Positions 1-8,854 of a stretch of DNA of 64,000 nucleotides are shown piece by piece. The notes below the pieces were generated by a model. That model saw nothing but the letters and a program-made list of their open reading frames with translations. It did no database searches and was not told where the DNA came from. Position numbers and translations under genes: made by a program. The first letter of the stretch is position 1, and each line of letters begins with the position of its first letter. The DNA is from Leptospira venezuelensis (GTDB lineage: Bacteria; Spirochaetota; Leptospiria; Leptospirales; Leptospiraceae): NCBI RefSeq assembly GCF_002150035.1, contig NZ_NETS01000011.1:806001-870000 (forward strand), read 5' to 3'.

Positions 1-87
1 TTCCGGACCGAATAGTCTGGAGGAAGAATCTCCCAGATCTAATACGTATTCTTTTTCTTTCCATTGGAGTCGGAACAAGCGGTTCAA
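1..87 (-). CDS. Partial N-terminus, probable biotin/lipoyl-attachment carrier protein of the carboxylase
   Basis: Only the first 29 codons lie inside the window; the gene runs off the left edge. The frame opens with TTG, which overlaps the TGA stop of accC by two bases, and stays open to base 1, encoding MNRLFRLQWKEKEYVLDLGD and nine more residues. Translational coupling to a biotin carboxylase suggests the biotin carboxyl-carrier partner of an acyl-CoA carboxylase. No biotin-attachment motif is visible because that part is outside the window. The call therefore rests on position, overlap and coding character, not on a domain. Confidence 0.5.
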   Translation of the reverse strand, partial: MNRLFRLQWKEKEYVLDLGDSSSRLFGPE

Positions 88-1559
88 GATATTTCTCCCC
101 AAACTCCGTTCGGCCCGACGGCTTCCCATACGGAGGAAGTTTTCACTGTACGATTCGCAAGAAAAGAAGCGGTTCTCATGAGAGCCTCTTTTTCTTCTCC
201 GGATTCTTCCCAAACTATATTATGCTTTTCTAAAAAGTGGGTGTCCGTATGTCCCTTTACGAATTCAGAATGTTCCAGGATTGCTTTTAGATAATTCAGG
301 TTCGTGATCGGCCCGAATACGATTATTTCTTCTAGGCCTGCGATCAGGTTTTTGCGTGCTTCTTCTCTTGTTTTTCCTATACCAATCACTTTCGCAAGCA
401 TTGGATCATAATAGAGAGAAACTTCAGAACCGGTAATTACTCCAGAGTCCACTCTAAGATTTTGAACTTCAGGAAATCTTGCGAGTTCTATCTTCCCGAT
501 AGAAGGCAGGAACTCATTCTCAGGATCTTCTGCATATAATCTGACTTCGATTGCATGTCCGTTTTGAGCTGGAGATTTTCCTCCGGTGAGTTTTTCGATA
601 CTCATACCTTCTGCAATTCGGATCTGCCACTCTACTAGATCAAAACCAGTTACGGATTCAGTGACAGGATGTTCCACCTGCAATCTTGTATTCATTTCCA
701 AGAAGTAGAATGATCCATCTTCTCCCAAAATGAATTCAACCGTTCCGGCACCAATATAGCCAATGGAAGAAGCGGCCTTGACTGCAACTTCGCAGATTTT
801 TTGTTTCAAGTCGGAAGGCAGATTAGGTGCAGGAGATTCCTCCACTACTTTCTGGTGTCTTCTCTGGATGGAACATTCTCTCTCGAATAGATGGGTTATA
901 TTCCCGGAAGAATCTCCAAATACCTGAACTTCAATATGTCTAGGATTTATAATATACTTTTCTAAGAATACTCTTGCGTCTCCGAAAGCGTTTCCTGCCT
1001 CTCTCTGGGCGGATTCTAATGCAGGTAAAAATTCATCTTTGGAAAAGACACGTTTCATCCCTTTTCCACCGCCGCCAGCACTTGCCTTGATCATGACGGG
1101 GAATCCGATCCTCTCTGCTTCTTTTAATAAAACGAAAGTGTCCTGGGAATCCCCTTCATATCCAGGAACAACTGGAACTTTAGCCTTCTCCATTGCTGCG
1201 CGAGAACGGATCTTGTCCCCCATTAGGTCCACGGTCTCTGCCTTAGGCCCTAAAAAAGAAATCCCCGCTTTAGAAAGTTCTCTCGCAAATTCAGCCTTTT
1301 CAGATAAAAATCCATAACCAGGATGAACTGCATCCGCTCCCGTTTCCTTGATAGCTTTAAGTATATTAGGGATTACTAAATAAGATTTAGAAGGTTCAGA
1401 CTGGCCTAAATAAAAAGAAAAGTCTGCGGCCTTTACGAATGGAGCATCCTTATCAGCATCTGAATATACAGCTACTGTTTCTATGCCTAACCTTTTGCAG
1501 GTCTTTTGGATTCGGAGAGAGATTTCTCCTCTGTTTGCGATGAGTAGTCTTTTGATCAC
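84..1559 (-). CDS. accC: Acetyl/propionyl-CoA carboxylase, biotin carboxylase subunit
   Basis: This cytoplasmic enzyme carboxylates protein-bound biotin with ATP and bicarbonate, the first half-reaction of acyl-CoA carboxylation feeding fatty-acid or odd-chain metabolism. The 491 residues show the N-terminal pre-ATP-grasp fold (LLIANRGEISLRI at 5-17), the glycine-rich ATP loop GGGGKG at 162-167, the ECSIQRRHQKVVEESP block near 228-243, and FLEMNTRLQVEHPVTE at 287-302 with the catalytic Arg. About 40 residues extend beyond a typical 450-residue AccC, as often seen in acyl-CoA carboxylase alpha-type subunits. The start is GTG, overlapping the acyltransferase stop as GTGA, so the genes are translationally coupled. 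Whether acetyl-CoA or propionyl-CoA is the final substrate cannot be read from this subunit. Confidence 0.93.
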   Translation of the reverse strand: MIKRLLIANRGEISLRIQKTCKRLGIETVAVYSDADKDAPFVKAADFSFYLGQSEPSKSYLVIPNILKAIKETGADAVHPGYGFLSEKAEFARELSKAGISFLGPKAETVDLMGDKIRSRAAMEKAKVPVVPGYEGDSQDTFVLLKEAERIGFPVMIKASAGGGGKGMKRVFSKDEFLPALESAQREAGNAFGDARVFLEKYIINPRHIEVQVFGDSSGNITHLFERECSIQRRHQKVVEESPAPNLPSDLKQKICEVAVKAASSIGYIGAGTVEFILGEDGSFYFLEMNTRLQVEHPVTESVTGFDLVEWQIRIAEGMSIEKLTGGKSPAQNGHAIEVRLYAEDPENEFLPSIGKIELARFPEVQNLRVDSGVITGSEVSLYYDPMLAKVIGIGKTREEARKNLIAGLEEIIVFGPITNLNYLKAILEHSEFVKGHTDTHFLEKHNIVWEESGEEKEALMRTASFLANRTVKTSSVWEAVGPNGVWGEIS

Positions 1560-2353
1560 TTTGATTTAGAAGAGACAGGCTCGCGCACTGTTCCGACCTC
1601 GGAGTCTAATGCGATTTTTTCCTTGCTCATGGTTTCGTATAAGAAATCTCTAAAACTCTCCCAGTTCTCGTGTGTCCAGGGTTCGTATCTTCCTATAAAT
1701 TTATATCCAACTTTTGCAAACATAGGTTCTGTTTGGTAAGTGGTGATCCCTGATTTTAGGACTACTGCTACAGGAATTTTATTCTCATAAGCGAGTTTAA
1801 TCATTCCTTTTTGCATAGGCTGGATAATTTCCGAATAAGAGTTATGACCTTCCGGATAAACAATATAAGAAGTAGTGGAAAGTCCCTTTATTAAATTACG
1901 AACAGATACCGCAATTGTAGCAGCTTTGGAAGTTTCGAAAACCTGAGAACCCATTGCTTTCATCCACCAATAGGCGACTAAAGTTTTTTTAATCACTTGG
2001 TTTGCCAAATACGGTTTATTCACCACCAGGCAATCATAAGGAAAATCTATTTCGTTCACATGATTTAAGAAGATCATATGACCCTTTTCAGGGATCTGCA
2101 TTTCATTCTTTATCATCAGATCCGTTTTGGTCATACGGATCACTGCGGTTCCCCAAGTTTTTGAACCTCTTAAAAAAGCTGCGTATTGTTTTTCCCTCTT
2201 ACTTAGGATTGCATAAAAAATCCCGGCGACCATAGAAGGAAATGCTACCGTAAGTACCAGTCTTAGGGTTACGACATAGGTTCGTAATACCAGTTTGCGA
2301 TACTTCGGGGAAAACCTGCCCAAACGGCTTTCCATAAACTTGAGTGGATTCAT
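1556..2353 (-). CDS. PlsC-like 1-acyl-glycerol-3-phosphate acyltransferase family protein
   Basis: Probable membrane-associated acyltransferase that transfers an acyl chain to a glycerophospholipid precursor. A hydrophobic N-terminal segment (about residues 28-50) is followed by the family's H-x4-D box as NHVNEID (97-103) and a second box PEGHN at 167-171, in the place of the usual EGxR. The substituted second box means the exact substrate is uncertain. The gene ends four bases into accC (GTGA), linking acyl transfer to acyl-CoA carboxylation. A TATACT -10-like hexamer (2368-2373) sits only about 14 bases before the ATG and no clear Shine-Dalgarno is visible, so the message may have a very short leader. 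Confidence 0.78.
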   Translation of the reverse strand: MNPLKFMESRLGRFSPKYRKLVLRTYVVTLRLVLTVAFPSMVAGIFYAILSKREKQYAAFLRGSKTWGTAVIRMTKTDLMIKNEMQIPEKGHMIFLNHVNEIDFPYDCLVVNKPYLANQVIKKTLVAYWWMKAMGSQVFETSKAATIAVSVRNLIKGLSTTSYIVYPEGHNSYSEIIQPMQKGMIKLAYENKIPVAVVLKSGITTYQTEPMFAKVGYKFIGRYEPWTHENWESFRDFLYETMSKEKIALDSEVGTVREPVSSKSK

Positions 2354-2491
2354 GCGAACTATGCTTTAGTATATCACTGAACAAGGAAAGCAAATTCTTA
2401 ACATAAGTCAAAACAAGGAATACAGATAGAACAATTCATCTCGGACATAACTTACGATGTTCGCTTTAAGCGGAATAGGATGACAGAAATA

Positions 2492-2523
2492 AAAAAGCCT
2501 GTCCCTTTTTGGAAACAGGCCTT
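2492..2523 (-). terminator. Rho-independent terminator after the exported helical protein gene
   Basis: GCCTGT (2498-2503) pairs with ACAGGC (2516-2521) around a short loop. Read on the minus strand the stem is followed by six T residues. It lies about 30 bases past the stop of the 2552-3661 gene. The flanking AAAA/TTTT runs could also let it work in the other direction. Confidence 0.8.
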
Positions 2524-2551
2524 TTCATTTTTTCAGAAGAATGGAAAGATC

Positions 2552-3661
2552 TTACTTATTAGGTTGGCTCGCAGCTGCAGCTTGTTTTCTTTTCTGAGCT
2601 CCAGGAGGAATTTTATCTCCCAGAAGTTTTTTACGAGTCTCTGCGTCCCAACGAAGATACAGTTTATTGTCGATCTCGTCGTCATAAACTCTGCCTAAAA
2701 TATCCACGGCGTCTCTGCGATAATCATCCGGAATTCTTTTATCAAACACAGGACTCATTCTATTATCTGCACGAACCAGAGGGTTTGTAGAGAAGTCATA
2801 AGTAACTCCTTCTACGGAAACAACTTCACCAGGAGTGACCTCTCCGATCTCGTTACGAGTCTCTTCAGTTTTAGCGTCAGATCTTTGCAGATAATAATTA
2901 TCATAAGGATATTTAAGTTTGAAAATATTCATCGCATTGGATCTTGCGTCCCTGCAAAGATTGATCGCTCCCAAATACATTTCGATGCGATGTTTTCTGT
3001 GCTCAGGTTGGAGTTTTTGGTGTTTCTCCAAATGTTTTTCTATCTTAAGTGCGTTATTACGTGCTTCCTTGGCTTCTCCCAAGAATTGATAACCTAACTC
3101 CATATTTTTTTCGATGGTGTATTTATTCACCACGTAATGGAATTCGCGCGGGTTGTACATCCTGCGAGTATAAGGAGCTTCTCTATTCTCCTTAATGTCC
3201 GCACGGATATAACTTGTTTTTCCATATTCCACGGAAATATCCACAAGAGCTCTATCCATAGGATTGTTTGGATTTTTCTTTTCGATCGCGGTTTTTAGGA
3301 TCTCTTCTGTTCTTTCCACATAAGCTTGTGAAAGTTCTTCCAGAAGAAGTTCCATTCCAAGTTGGGATTCCAAAAATCTACGATAAGAATTTACGAAATT
3401 CCCTTCGAAGAAATATAGAAGACCTTCTTGGTACAATCTTTTTAATTCTTTGTACTTCGCGAGTCTCTCCCCATCTGCCTGAGGTTGACCCGTTCCGGAG
3501 GTTTTTACCTCTCCCGGATAATTTTTTACGACCGGCTCTATTGCTCTTAAATAAGTTAAGAGCTCTATCCTCTTCTTATACGATTTCATAGAAACGGCTT
3601 CGCCGTGTAATAGAACTGGGGCGACTAACATCGCAATCATGAAAACGAGAAGTTTTTTCAT
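2552..3661 (-). CDS. Exported helix-rich protein of unknown function
   Basis: A 369-residue protein with a classical signal peptide (MKKLLVFMIAMLVAPVLLHG, cleavage after the small residues near 20) and no lipobox Cys, so a soluble periplasmic or surface location is likely. The mature part is rich in charged and amphipathic helices (for example LAKYKELKRLYQEGLLYFFE near 68-87 and NNALKIEKHLEKHQKLQ near 200-216), with few Cys. The last 20 residues are a low-complexity Lys/Ala/Gln tail. It is transcribed alone with its own terminator and shares a 134-bp divergent upstream region with the DUF2225 gene. I do not recognise the family securely. Its helical make-up and length are reminiscent of Leptospira flagellar-sheath coiling proteins (FcpA type), but I cannot confirm this by eye. 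Confidence 0.85.
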   Translation of the reverse strand: MKKLLVFMIAMLVAPVLLHGEAVSMKSYKKRIELLTYLRAIEPVVKNYPGEVKTSGTGQPQADGERLAKYKELKRLYQEGLLYFFEGNFVNSYRRFLESQLGMELLLEELSQAYVERTEEILKTAIEKKNPNNPMDRALVDISVEYGKTSYIRADIKENREAPYTRRMYNPREFHYVVNKYTIEKNMELGYQFLGEAKEARNNALKIEKHLEKHQKLQPEHRKHRIEMYLGAINLCRDARSNAMNIFKLKYPYDNYYLQRSDAKTEETRNEIGEVTPGEVVSVEGVTYDFSTNPLVRADNRMSPVFDKRIPDDYRRDAVDILGRVYDDEIDNKLYLRWDAETRKKLLGDKIPPGAQKRKQAAAASQPNK

Positions 3662-3795
3662 TGGAGGACCTTTTCCTTAGTATCTTCCTGAGAAGACCGG
3701 GTTCAACCCGAAAATCGTGCTTTTCTTCTTAGTCTATCGGTTAGAATACGGTGAGAATTGACGCTTCCGGCTCGATTTTTCCGGAAATTCTTCGT

Positions 3796-4677
3796 ATGAC
3801 AGCAACTGCATTAGCCCAAGGCAAAAAAATCTCGTTTCGCAACAAAGAAGATACGGTCTGCCCTATCTGTAGCGAGGTCCACCAAAGGGAAAGTATGTTC
3901 CAGGGGGGAGGGAGGCTGATAGCAGGCAAACTCACCCAGGAATTACGTCGCTTATACGAGAAAAACAAAAAATTTGGCAGAGTTTCGCCAAATGATTACG
4001 TTCTAAACGTATGTCCACGATGTCTTTATACTGCATTTCCTAAGGACTGGTCAAGCCTAGATGCAGACGAACTCGCCAAATTGAGAGAATCTGCAGAGAT
4101 CCGTCGTAAAAACATAGAATCCATCATGGGACCTACTGATTTTTACCAAGAAAGAAACCTGATCCTGGGAGCTGCATCTTATCTATTAGCGATTGAATGT
4201 TACCAGTCCAGAAAAGTGACAGTAGCTCCTACACCTAAAAAAGCAGTCTGCGCAGTTAGAGGTGCTTGGTACTTTGATGATGTGAATACTGAGTTTCCAG
4301 GTATGGGTTATGACAAGATCCGTGACCTTCTCTACCAAAAATCCGCTGGCTGGTACACGGACACAATGGAAATTATGCAGTCGGGTTCAGAACCTGTGGA
4401 TGCTGCATCTTACTTACTCGGACCTGATACTGACAAAAACTGGGGATTTGACGGAGTCATTTATCTTTCCGCTTATCTCACAATGAAGTTCAAGGAAGAA
4501 CTTGCATCGGATGCTGCTTCTAAACTGAACCTTCTCATTCGTGCCAAAAGAACTCTTTCAAGATTGTACGGTTCAGGTAAGGCGTCCAAGTCCAAACCTT
4601 CTGTCATCATTGATATGGCCAAAGAACTCTATGACGAATACAATAAGATCATAGAAGAAATGGGCGGAGAGAAATAA
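3796..4677 (+). CDS. DUF2225 family protein
   Basis: Member of the DUF2225 family, widespread in Leptospira and Firmicutes, of unknown biochemical role and probably cytoplasmic. Two CxxC pairs, CPIC at 22-25 and CPRC at 73-76, look like a metal site, probably zinc. The C-terminal half reads as helical repeats resembling TPR, including a closing LIRAKRTLSRLYGSGK block. I chose the ATG giving MTATALAQGKKISF. A GTG 45 bases upstream (3751) keeps the frame but adds a poorly conserved-looking tail and has no better ribosome site. It stands alone, about 60 bases ahead of truA on the same strand. Confidence 0.85.
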   Translation: MTATALAQGKKISFRNKEDTVCPICSEVHQRESMFQGGGRLIAGKLTQELRRLYEKNKKFGRVSPNDYVLNVCPRCLYTAFPKDWSSLDADELAKLRESAEIRRKNIESIMGPTDFYQERNLILGAASYLLAIECYQSRKVTVAPTPKKAVCAVRGAWYFDDVNTEFPGMGYDKIRDLLYQKSAGWYTDTMEIMQSGSEPVDAASYLLGPDTDKNWGFDGVIYLSAYLTMKFKEELASDAASKLNLLIRAKRTLSRLYGSGKASKSKPSVIIDMAKELYDEYNKIIEEMGGEK

Positions 4678-4735
4678 GAGAATTGTCTCTACCTTCTCCC
4701 CTTAGTCATATTCCATCCTACTTTCGTTCCCTACT

Positions 4736-5563
4736 ATGACAGAAGATCCTAGAAACTATGCCCTATTGATCGAATTCGATGGTGGATGTTTTTTCGGGTA
4801 CCAAAGCCAAAAACAATCTCCCACTGTTCAGGAAGAAATAGAGAAGGCCCTAAACACCCTTCTCAAAAAACAAACTCGTATCTGGGGAGCCGGAAGAACA
4901 GATACAGGTGTCCACGCACGGGGGATGGTCGTAAATTTTAAGACGGATTCCCCTATTCCAAATCTGTCGAAGTTCCTACTTGGAATGAATGCACTTACCG
5001 ACCGAGGTCTGGCCATTCATGAGATCACAGAAGTTCCTTTAAACTTCAATTCTCAGTTTTCCTGTACTGCACGTGAATATGAATACCTTTTGGTGAACGC
5101 AAGGTTTCCGAGACCAGTTTGGAAAAACAGAGCATTCTGGTACCAACATCGGATTGACGTTTCCCGCTTAAGAGAAGAACTGGAACTACTAAAGGGAGAG
5201 CACGACTTTAGAAGTCTGGCAAAAGCCACTTCGATGCGGAACCGTAGGAGTACTACTCGGGTCATCTATGATGCGAGCCTTTTAGAAAGTGAAGAAGAGC
5301 CCGGACTTCTTCGTTTACGGATCAAGGCAAACGGTTTCCTCCATAATATGGTCCGGATCCTAACCGGAACACTTTTTGAAATAGCGATAGAGAAGCGCAA
5401 AGAGACGAATATATTGAAAATACTTTCTTCCAAAGATAGAACCATAGCAGGGATCACCCTCCCCCCTTACGGATTGTATTTTCTAAAAGCGTACTACGAT
5501 TCTTTTCCTGAGATAGATCGGATGTACCAGAACAGGAAAGAATTCGGCGGGGTCCCTAGATGA
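4736..5563 (+). CDS. truA: tRNA pseudouridine synthase A
   Basis: TruA isomerises uridines 38-40 of the tRNA anticodon stem to pseudouridine. The signature GAGRTDTGVHA sits at 51-61 with catalytic Asp56. Other family segments are LIEFDGGCFFGYQ at the N-terminus, the EYEYLLVN strand, and LRIKANGFLHNMVRILTGTL near the C-terminal RNA-binding part. The 275-residue length is normal. The stop overlaps the start of the following exported-protein gene by ATGA, so the two are probably co-translated although their functions look unrelated. Confidence 0.95.
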   Translation: MTEDPRNYALLIEFDGGCFFGYQSQKQSPTVQEEIEKALNTLLKKQTRIWGAGRTDTGVHARGMVVNFKTDSPIPNLSKFLLGMNALTDRGLAIHEITEVPLNFNSQFSCTAREYEYLLVNARFPRPVWKNRAFWYQHRIDVSRLREELELLKGEHDFRSLAKATSMRNRRSTTRVIYDASLLESEEEPGLLRLRIKANGFLHNMVRILTGTLFEIAIEKRKETNILKILSSKDRTIAGITLPPYGLYFLKAYYDSFPEIDRMYQNRKEFGGVPR

Positions 5564-6381
5564 AAAAACTTCTGCCGATCGCATTTTTACTTTTTCCCTG
5601 GGCTCAAGCATTCTCTTATCCAAACCAATTGGATAATAAAGCTGTTAAATATATGGGCGGAAATCCTGTTTCTCCCCCAATAGATTTTAATAAGATTGGG
5701 AATAGTTTTAAGAATGGCGAGTTGATCCTTGCACAAGCAGGAGGCAATCTTCCTTCTTCAGGGCTTACTCGCTCAGATAAAAAAGAAAGCACAGATGATG
5801 AGGAATTAGAGGAAGAACTTCCAACATTCTACGATAATAGAAAACCGGAAATAGGTGCCTGGGTTGGAGCTTCGAACCCATTCCCTGGATCCGAAGCCCA
5901 AAAATATTTGGATACTACTTTAGGTGGCGGACTCTTTTTCAGAATCCCTTGGCCTTGGATCTTTTATGTGGAATTTGGAGCGTCTTATTCCAACTACTTA
6001 TCAAGATCGGAAAGGGCGCTGACTACTATCCCAGTTTATTCTGCACTATGTTATAAACTTCCTTTCGAACTTCCAATTACCTTTATGCTAAAGGCTGGAT
6101 TCGGAGAAACCTATGTTGTTGCAAGACCTGCAAACACTTCCCGCTGGAATGATACTTTATTCGCTGGATTTGAGGCAAGTTTCGTAGCGGGTAAGAAGAT
6201 ACGGATCGGGATCCGACTGGATTATAATAAAATTTACGAATCTGATTTAAATTCGCCTCCGGAAACAAAGTATCCTTACGTAGGTCCTACTGTGGATGCC
6301 AGGTTAAGTAACCCGTATTATTACAATAAAGTGGATACAGAATTTTTTCATTTCGGTTTAATGGTGAGCGTATTCCTATGA
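5560..6381 (+). CDS. Predicted outer-membrane beta-barrel-like exported protein
   Basis: This 273-residue protein has a signal peptide (MKKLLPIAFLLFPWAQAFS). A low-complexity acidic linker (residues about 75-90, DDEELEEELP) precedes a region of alternating aromatic and hydrophobic strands: WVGASNPF, GGGLFFRIPWPWIFYVEFGA, GIRLDYNKIY. It ends FHFGLMVSVFL, an aromatic-terminated final strand as in outer-membrane barrels. No family was recognised. Overlaps of four bases with truA upstream and with the lipoprotein gene downstream place it in a three-gene transcript, and it may act with that lipoprotein at the outer membrane. Confidence 0.8.
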   Translation: MKKLLPIAFLLFPWAQAFSYPNQLDNKAVKYMGGNPVSPPIDFNKIGNSFKNGELILAQAGGNLPSSGLTRSDKKESTDDEELEEELPTFYDNRKPEIGAWVGASNPFPGSEAQKYLDTTLGGGLFFRIPWPWIFYVEFGASYSNYLSRSERALTTIPVYSALCYKLPFELPITFMLKAGFGETYVVARPANTSRWNDTLFAGFEASFVAGKKIRIGIRLDYNKIYESDLNSPPETKYPYVGPTVDARLSNPYYYNKVDTEFFHFGLMVSVFL

Positions 6382-7643
6382 TTTCCAAAGCGAATCGGTT
6401 TCTATACCTTTCTTCCTTTTTACTGGCATTCTTTTCGGATTGTAAAGTGGGGCATTGGGAAGGAAACGCCACAGACTATCCTGTAATCAGTACTCTTTTC
6501 AATAACAGAATGTTACTTCTAATGAAAGGTACTTATGCTACGGATAGCCCTTTAGAATTTTCAGATTATAATAGCGGAACTGGAAATGCATATCATGATC
6601 CAGCTGGAGATCCTACATTCAATCTGTCTGGTATTCCTAAAATGACAAATCTTCCAATATATATTGATATAGGCGAGATTCGTATTTCCTCTAAATACCA
6701 AGACGGTCTGAACAATCTATCTCAAATCAGAACTGTCGCTGCTGCAAAGGCTTTCTGGGATAATATTGCTCCAAATAGAGAAGTGTATTGTACCCAACCT
6801 TATACGTTGAATGCGAATACTTGCCGCTCTCTGAACGGTGAATTCAAAATGGTCCAATTCTTAAATGGAGAAGGAGCCGAATTCCCTTCCAACGATCCTA
6901 CTTCCGGAACTAACTCTGGAGCCCCAAGCCAATATTATTATACAGGAACGTATATCCGTTCTTTAGTAACTGGTTGGGGAAATGTCCCTGGTGTGGATCT
7001 AACAAAAGTAACATTCTTTGATAACTATGGCGTTTATGGATTTAATATAGTTCCAAGACTTGCTTATGCGGCAGGAACTACTGACAAATCAGGTTATCCA
7101 TTAGTATTCCCTCTTCTCTATTCAGTACAACCTGGAGAAGCGGATATGGATTTTAAACCTGGCTATGAACCTTATATTTTTGAAGTAAGAATGAATCTTA
7201 AGGAAAACTTAATGGTTCATTCTATCAAAGCTGCTGACGGCAGTACTGCAGCAACCTTCATCTCTATAAGCGATTGGAAAACAAAACATAGTGGCCAATC
7301 CGATATGGGTGGCGGGATTTTAACCAGATCTAGAGCAATTTATCCAAGCGGAGCTTCTTCTTTAGCGATCACAGGCGGCTCCGGAAATTTAACTCATTAC
7401 TTTGCAATATTCAGAGAGGGTGAAACGGATATTCTGACAAAACTTCCTTTAGCTGCTACTCCCGCAAGAAATGGCACGGTAACAATTAAATATATTAATC
7501 CAGGGACTCATAAACTGTATTGTCTTTCGGACACTAACTATGTGGATGGTTTTCCAGATACGATAGTAGGAACTCCGCTCACATTTTCCGTGCCGGAGAA
7601 CGGAAATATGAGCACAATCCCTTTGACTTACTCTTGTCCTTAA
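6378..7643 (+). CDS. Putative lipoprotein
   Basis: A 421-residue predicted lipoprotein: the N-terminus is hydrophobic and ends LLAFFSDC, a permissive spirochaetal lipobox, so the mature protein would start at that Cys. The rest is rich in Gly, Ser, Thr and Tyr with many short strand-forming stretches, typical of surface-exposed leptospiral lipoproteins. Cys pairs (CTQPYTLNANTC) could form a disulfide. I do not recognise a domain. The ATGA overlap with the preceding outer-membrane-like gene suggests the two are made together. The exact 11-mer GTAGGAACTCC occurs inside it at 7566-7576. Confidence 0.8.
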   Translation: MISKANRFLYLSSFLLAFFSDCKVGHWEGNATDYPVISTLFNNRMLLLMKGTYATDSPLEFSDYNSGTGNAYHDPAGDPTFNLSGIPKMTNLPIYIDIGEIRISSKYQDGLNNLSQIRTVAAAKAFWDNIAPNREVYCTQPYTLNANTCRSLNGEFKMVQFLNGEGAEFPSNDPTSGTNSGAPSQYYYTGTYIRSLVTGWGNVPGVDLTKVTFFDNYGVYGFNIVPRLAYAAGTTDKSGYPLVFPLLYSVQPGEADMDFKPGYEPYIFEVRMNLKENLMVHSIKAADGSTAATFISISDWKTKHSGQSDMGGGILTRSRAIYPSGASSLAITGGSGNLTHYFAIFREGETDILTKLPLAATPARNGTVTIKYINPGTHKLYCLSDTNYVDGFPDTIVGTPLTFSVPENGNMSTIPLTYSCP

Positions 7644-7652
7644 AGAAAAGTC

Positions 7653-7845
7653 GCAGAGATTCATTAGAGACACCGAGATTTTTGGCACGCAGAGACGCGG
7701 AGCCGCCAAGATTTTTTTATAGATAGTTTGATAATATTAGATTCCTACATGCATCATGAGTTACATAACGTCCAACAAACCTTATTCTCTCTGCGTAATT
7801 AATTCTGCGGCTCTTCTTAGCTCCGTGCCTCTCCGAGAATCTCTT
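7653..7845. repeat. Dispersed CACGCAGAGACGC-family repeat, two facing arms
   Basis: The left arm carries CGCAGAGATTC and then a 21-bp core starting CACGCAGAGACGC (7686-7706). The right arm has the opposite orientation with CTCTCTGCG and CTCCGTGCCTCTCCG (about 7780-7842). The 21-bp core recurs at 29162-29182 with one mismatch. The right arm runs into the last codons of the adenosine kinase gene. Nothing here looks like a gene. Confidence 0.65.
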
Positions 7846-8818
7846 CCTGTCTTCCCATAAGCCTGACAGAAAGCCTAGGTCCGATCTCTTGTACGATCCT
7901 AGATGCAACGTAATTTCCCCATCTTGCTGCATTCTCAGGAGAGAATCCATGGGTAAGTCCATAAAGCACACCAGCAGCAAAACAATCCCCAGCTCCAGTA
8001 GTATCTAGTAAATTTTGAGCAGGAAATCCACCTACATGGCTGATTGTCCCATTTACTGAAACGAATGCTCCATTAGAACCGTCTGTCATCATCACATTTT
8101 TACAAATAGAAGAGATAAATTTTAACGCATCTTCTTTAGACTCAGTAGCGGCGAGTGCCTTAGCTTCTTCTGCATTACAAAAAACTAAATCACAATATTC
8201 TTTCGTTAGTTTTAAAAAATCTTCTCTCGAACGATTCACGCAGAATGGATCACTAAACGTAAATGCTACCTTTACTCCGGCTTTTTTGGACTCTTCCATT
8301 GCCAAAAGACAAGCTTCCTTGGTAGAGGGTCCGTCCCATAGATATCCTTCAACATAACTATAAGAAGAAACCTTAAGTTTGTCTAAATCCAAATCGTGCT
8401 TGGTCAAAGTCGAAGAAATTCCAAGGTGAGTGAGCATTGTTCTCTCAGCGTCAGGAGTAGTTAGAATCACACAGGTTCCAGTATGTCCTTCTTTAGAAGG
8501 AGGAACTTCAAATAAGATCCCCGCCTTCTCCATGTCCTGTTTGTAAAATTCTCCGTAAGTATCTTCGGTTACTTTTCCGGTATAAGTCCCAGTCCCGCCT
8601 GAATTTGCGAGCGCGATCATTGTATTTGCTGCGCTTCCACCTGATCTTAATTCTTTTTTATGTCCGTCTAAAGCGGTAAGAACGCCCCCCTGCACTTCTG
8701 CATCCACCAGGGTCATAATCCCCTTGTTCCAGCCCATTTTTTGTAAAAAAGAATCTTCGGTAGGGATTAGAATATCCACAAGTGCATTCCCTATTCCGAA
8801 TACGTCGTAATGTCTCAT
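7817..8818 (-). CDS. PfkB-family adenosine kinase-like sugar/nucleoside kinase
   Basis: Cytoplasmic ribokinase-fold enzyme, most like adenosine kinase (adenosine + ATP to AMP), a purine-salvage step. The first PfkB motif appears as GGSAANT (60-66) and the second as DTTGAGDCFAAG (272-283) with catalytic Asp278. The N-terminus DVFGIGNALVDIL is the usual substrate-binding strand. Length (333) fits the family. Substrate assignment within PfkB proteins by motif alone is soft; ribokinase or a related nucleoside kinase remains possible. The last residues (EEILGEARS) are encoded by sequence resembling the adjacent dispersed repeat, so the natural C-terminus may have been replaced. Confidence 0.88.
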   Translation of the reverse strand: MRHYDVFGIGNALVDILIPTEDSFLQKMGWNKGIMTLVDAEVQGGVLTALDGHKKELRSGGSAANTMIALANSGGTGTYTGKVTEDTYGEFYKQDMEKAGILFEVPPSKEGHTGTCVILTTPDAERTMLTHLGISSTLTKHDLDLDKLKVSSYSYVEGYLWDGPSTKEACLLAMEESKKAGVKVAFTFSDPFCVNRSREDFLKLTKEYCDLVFCNAEEAKALAATESKEDALKFISSICKNVMMTDGSNGAFVSVNGTISHVGGFPAQNLLDTTGAGDCFAAGVLYGLTHGFSPENAARWGNYVASRIVQEIGPRLSVRLMGRQEEILGEARS

Positions 8819-8854
8819 TTTTTCTCCGATATTAAATATTAATAAAACGTTATA

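Noticed and set aside
3751..3795. GTG 3751 as the start of the DUF2225 gene
   Set aside because: It adds 15 residues without ribosome site or family likeness; ATG 3796 fits better.
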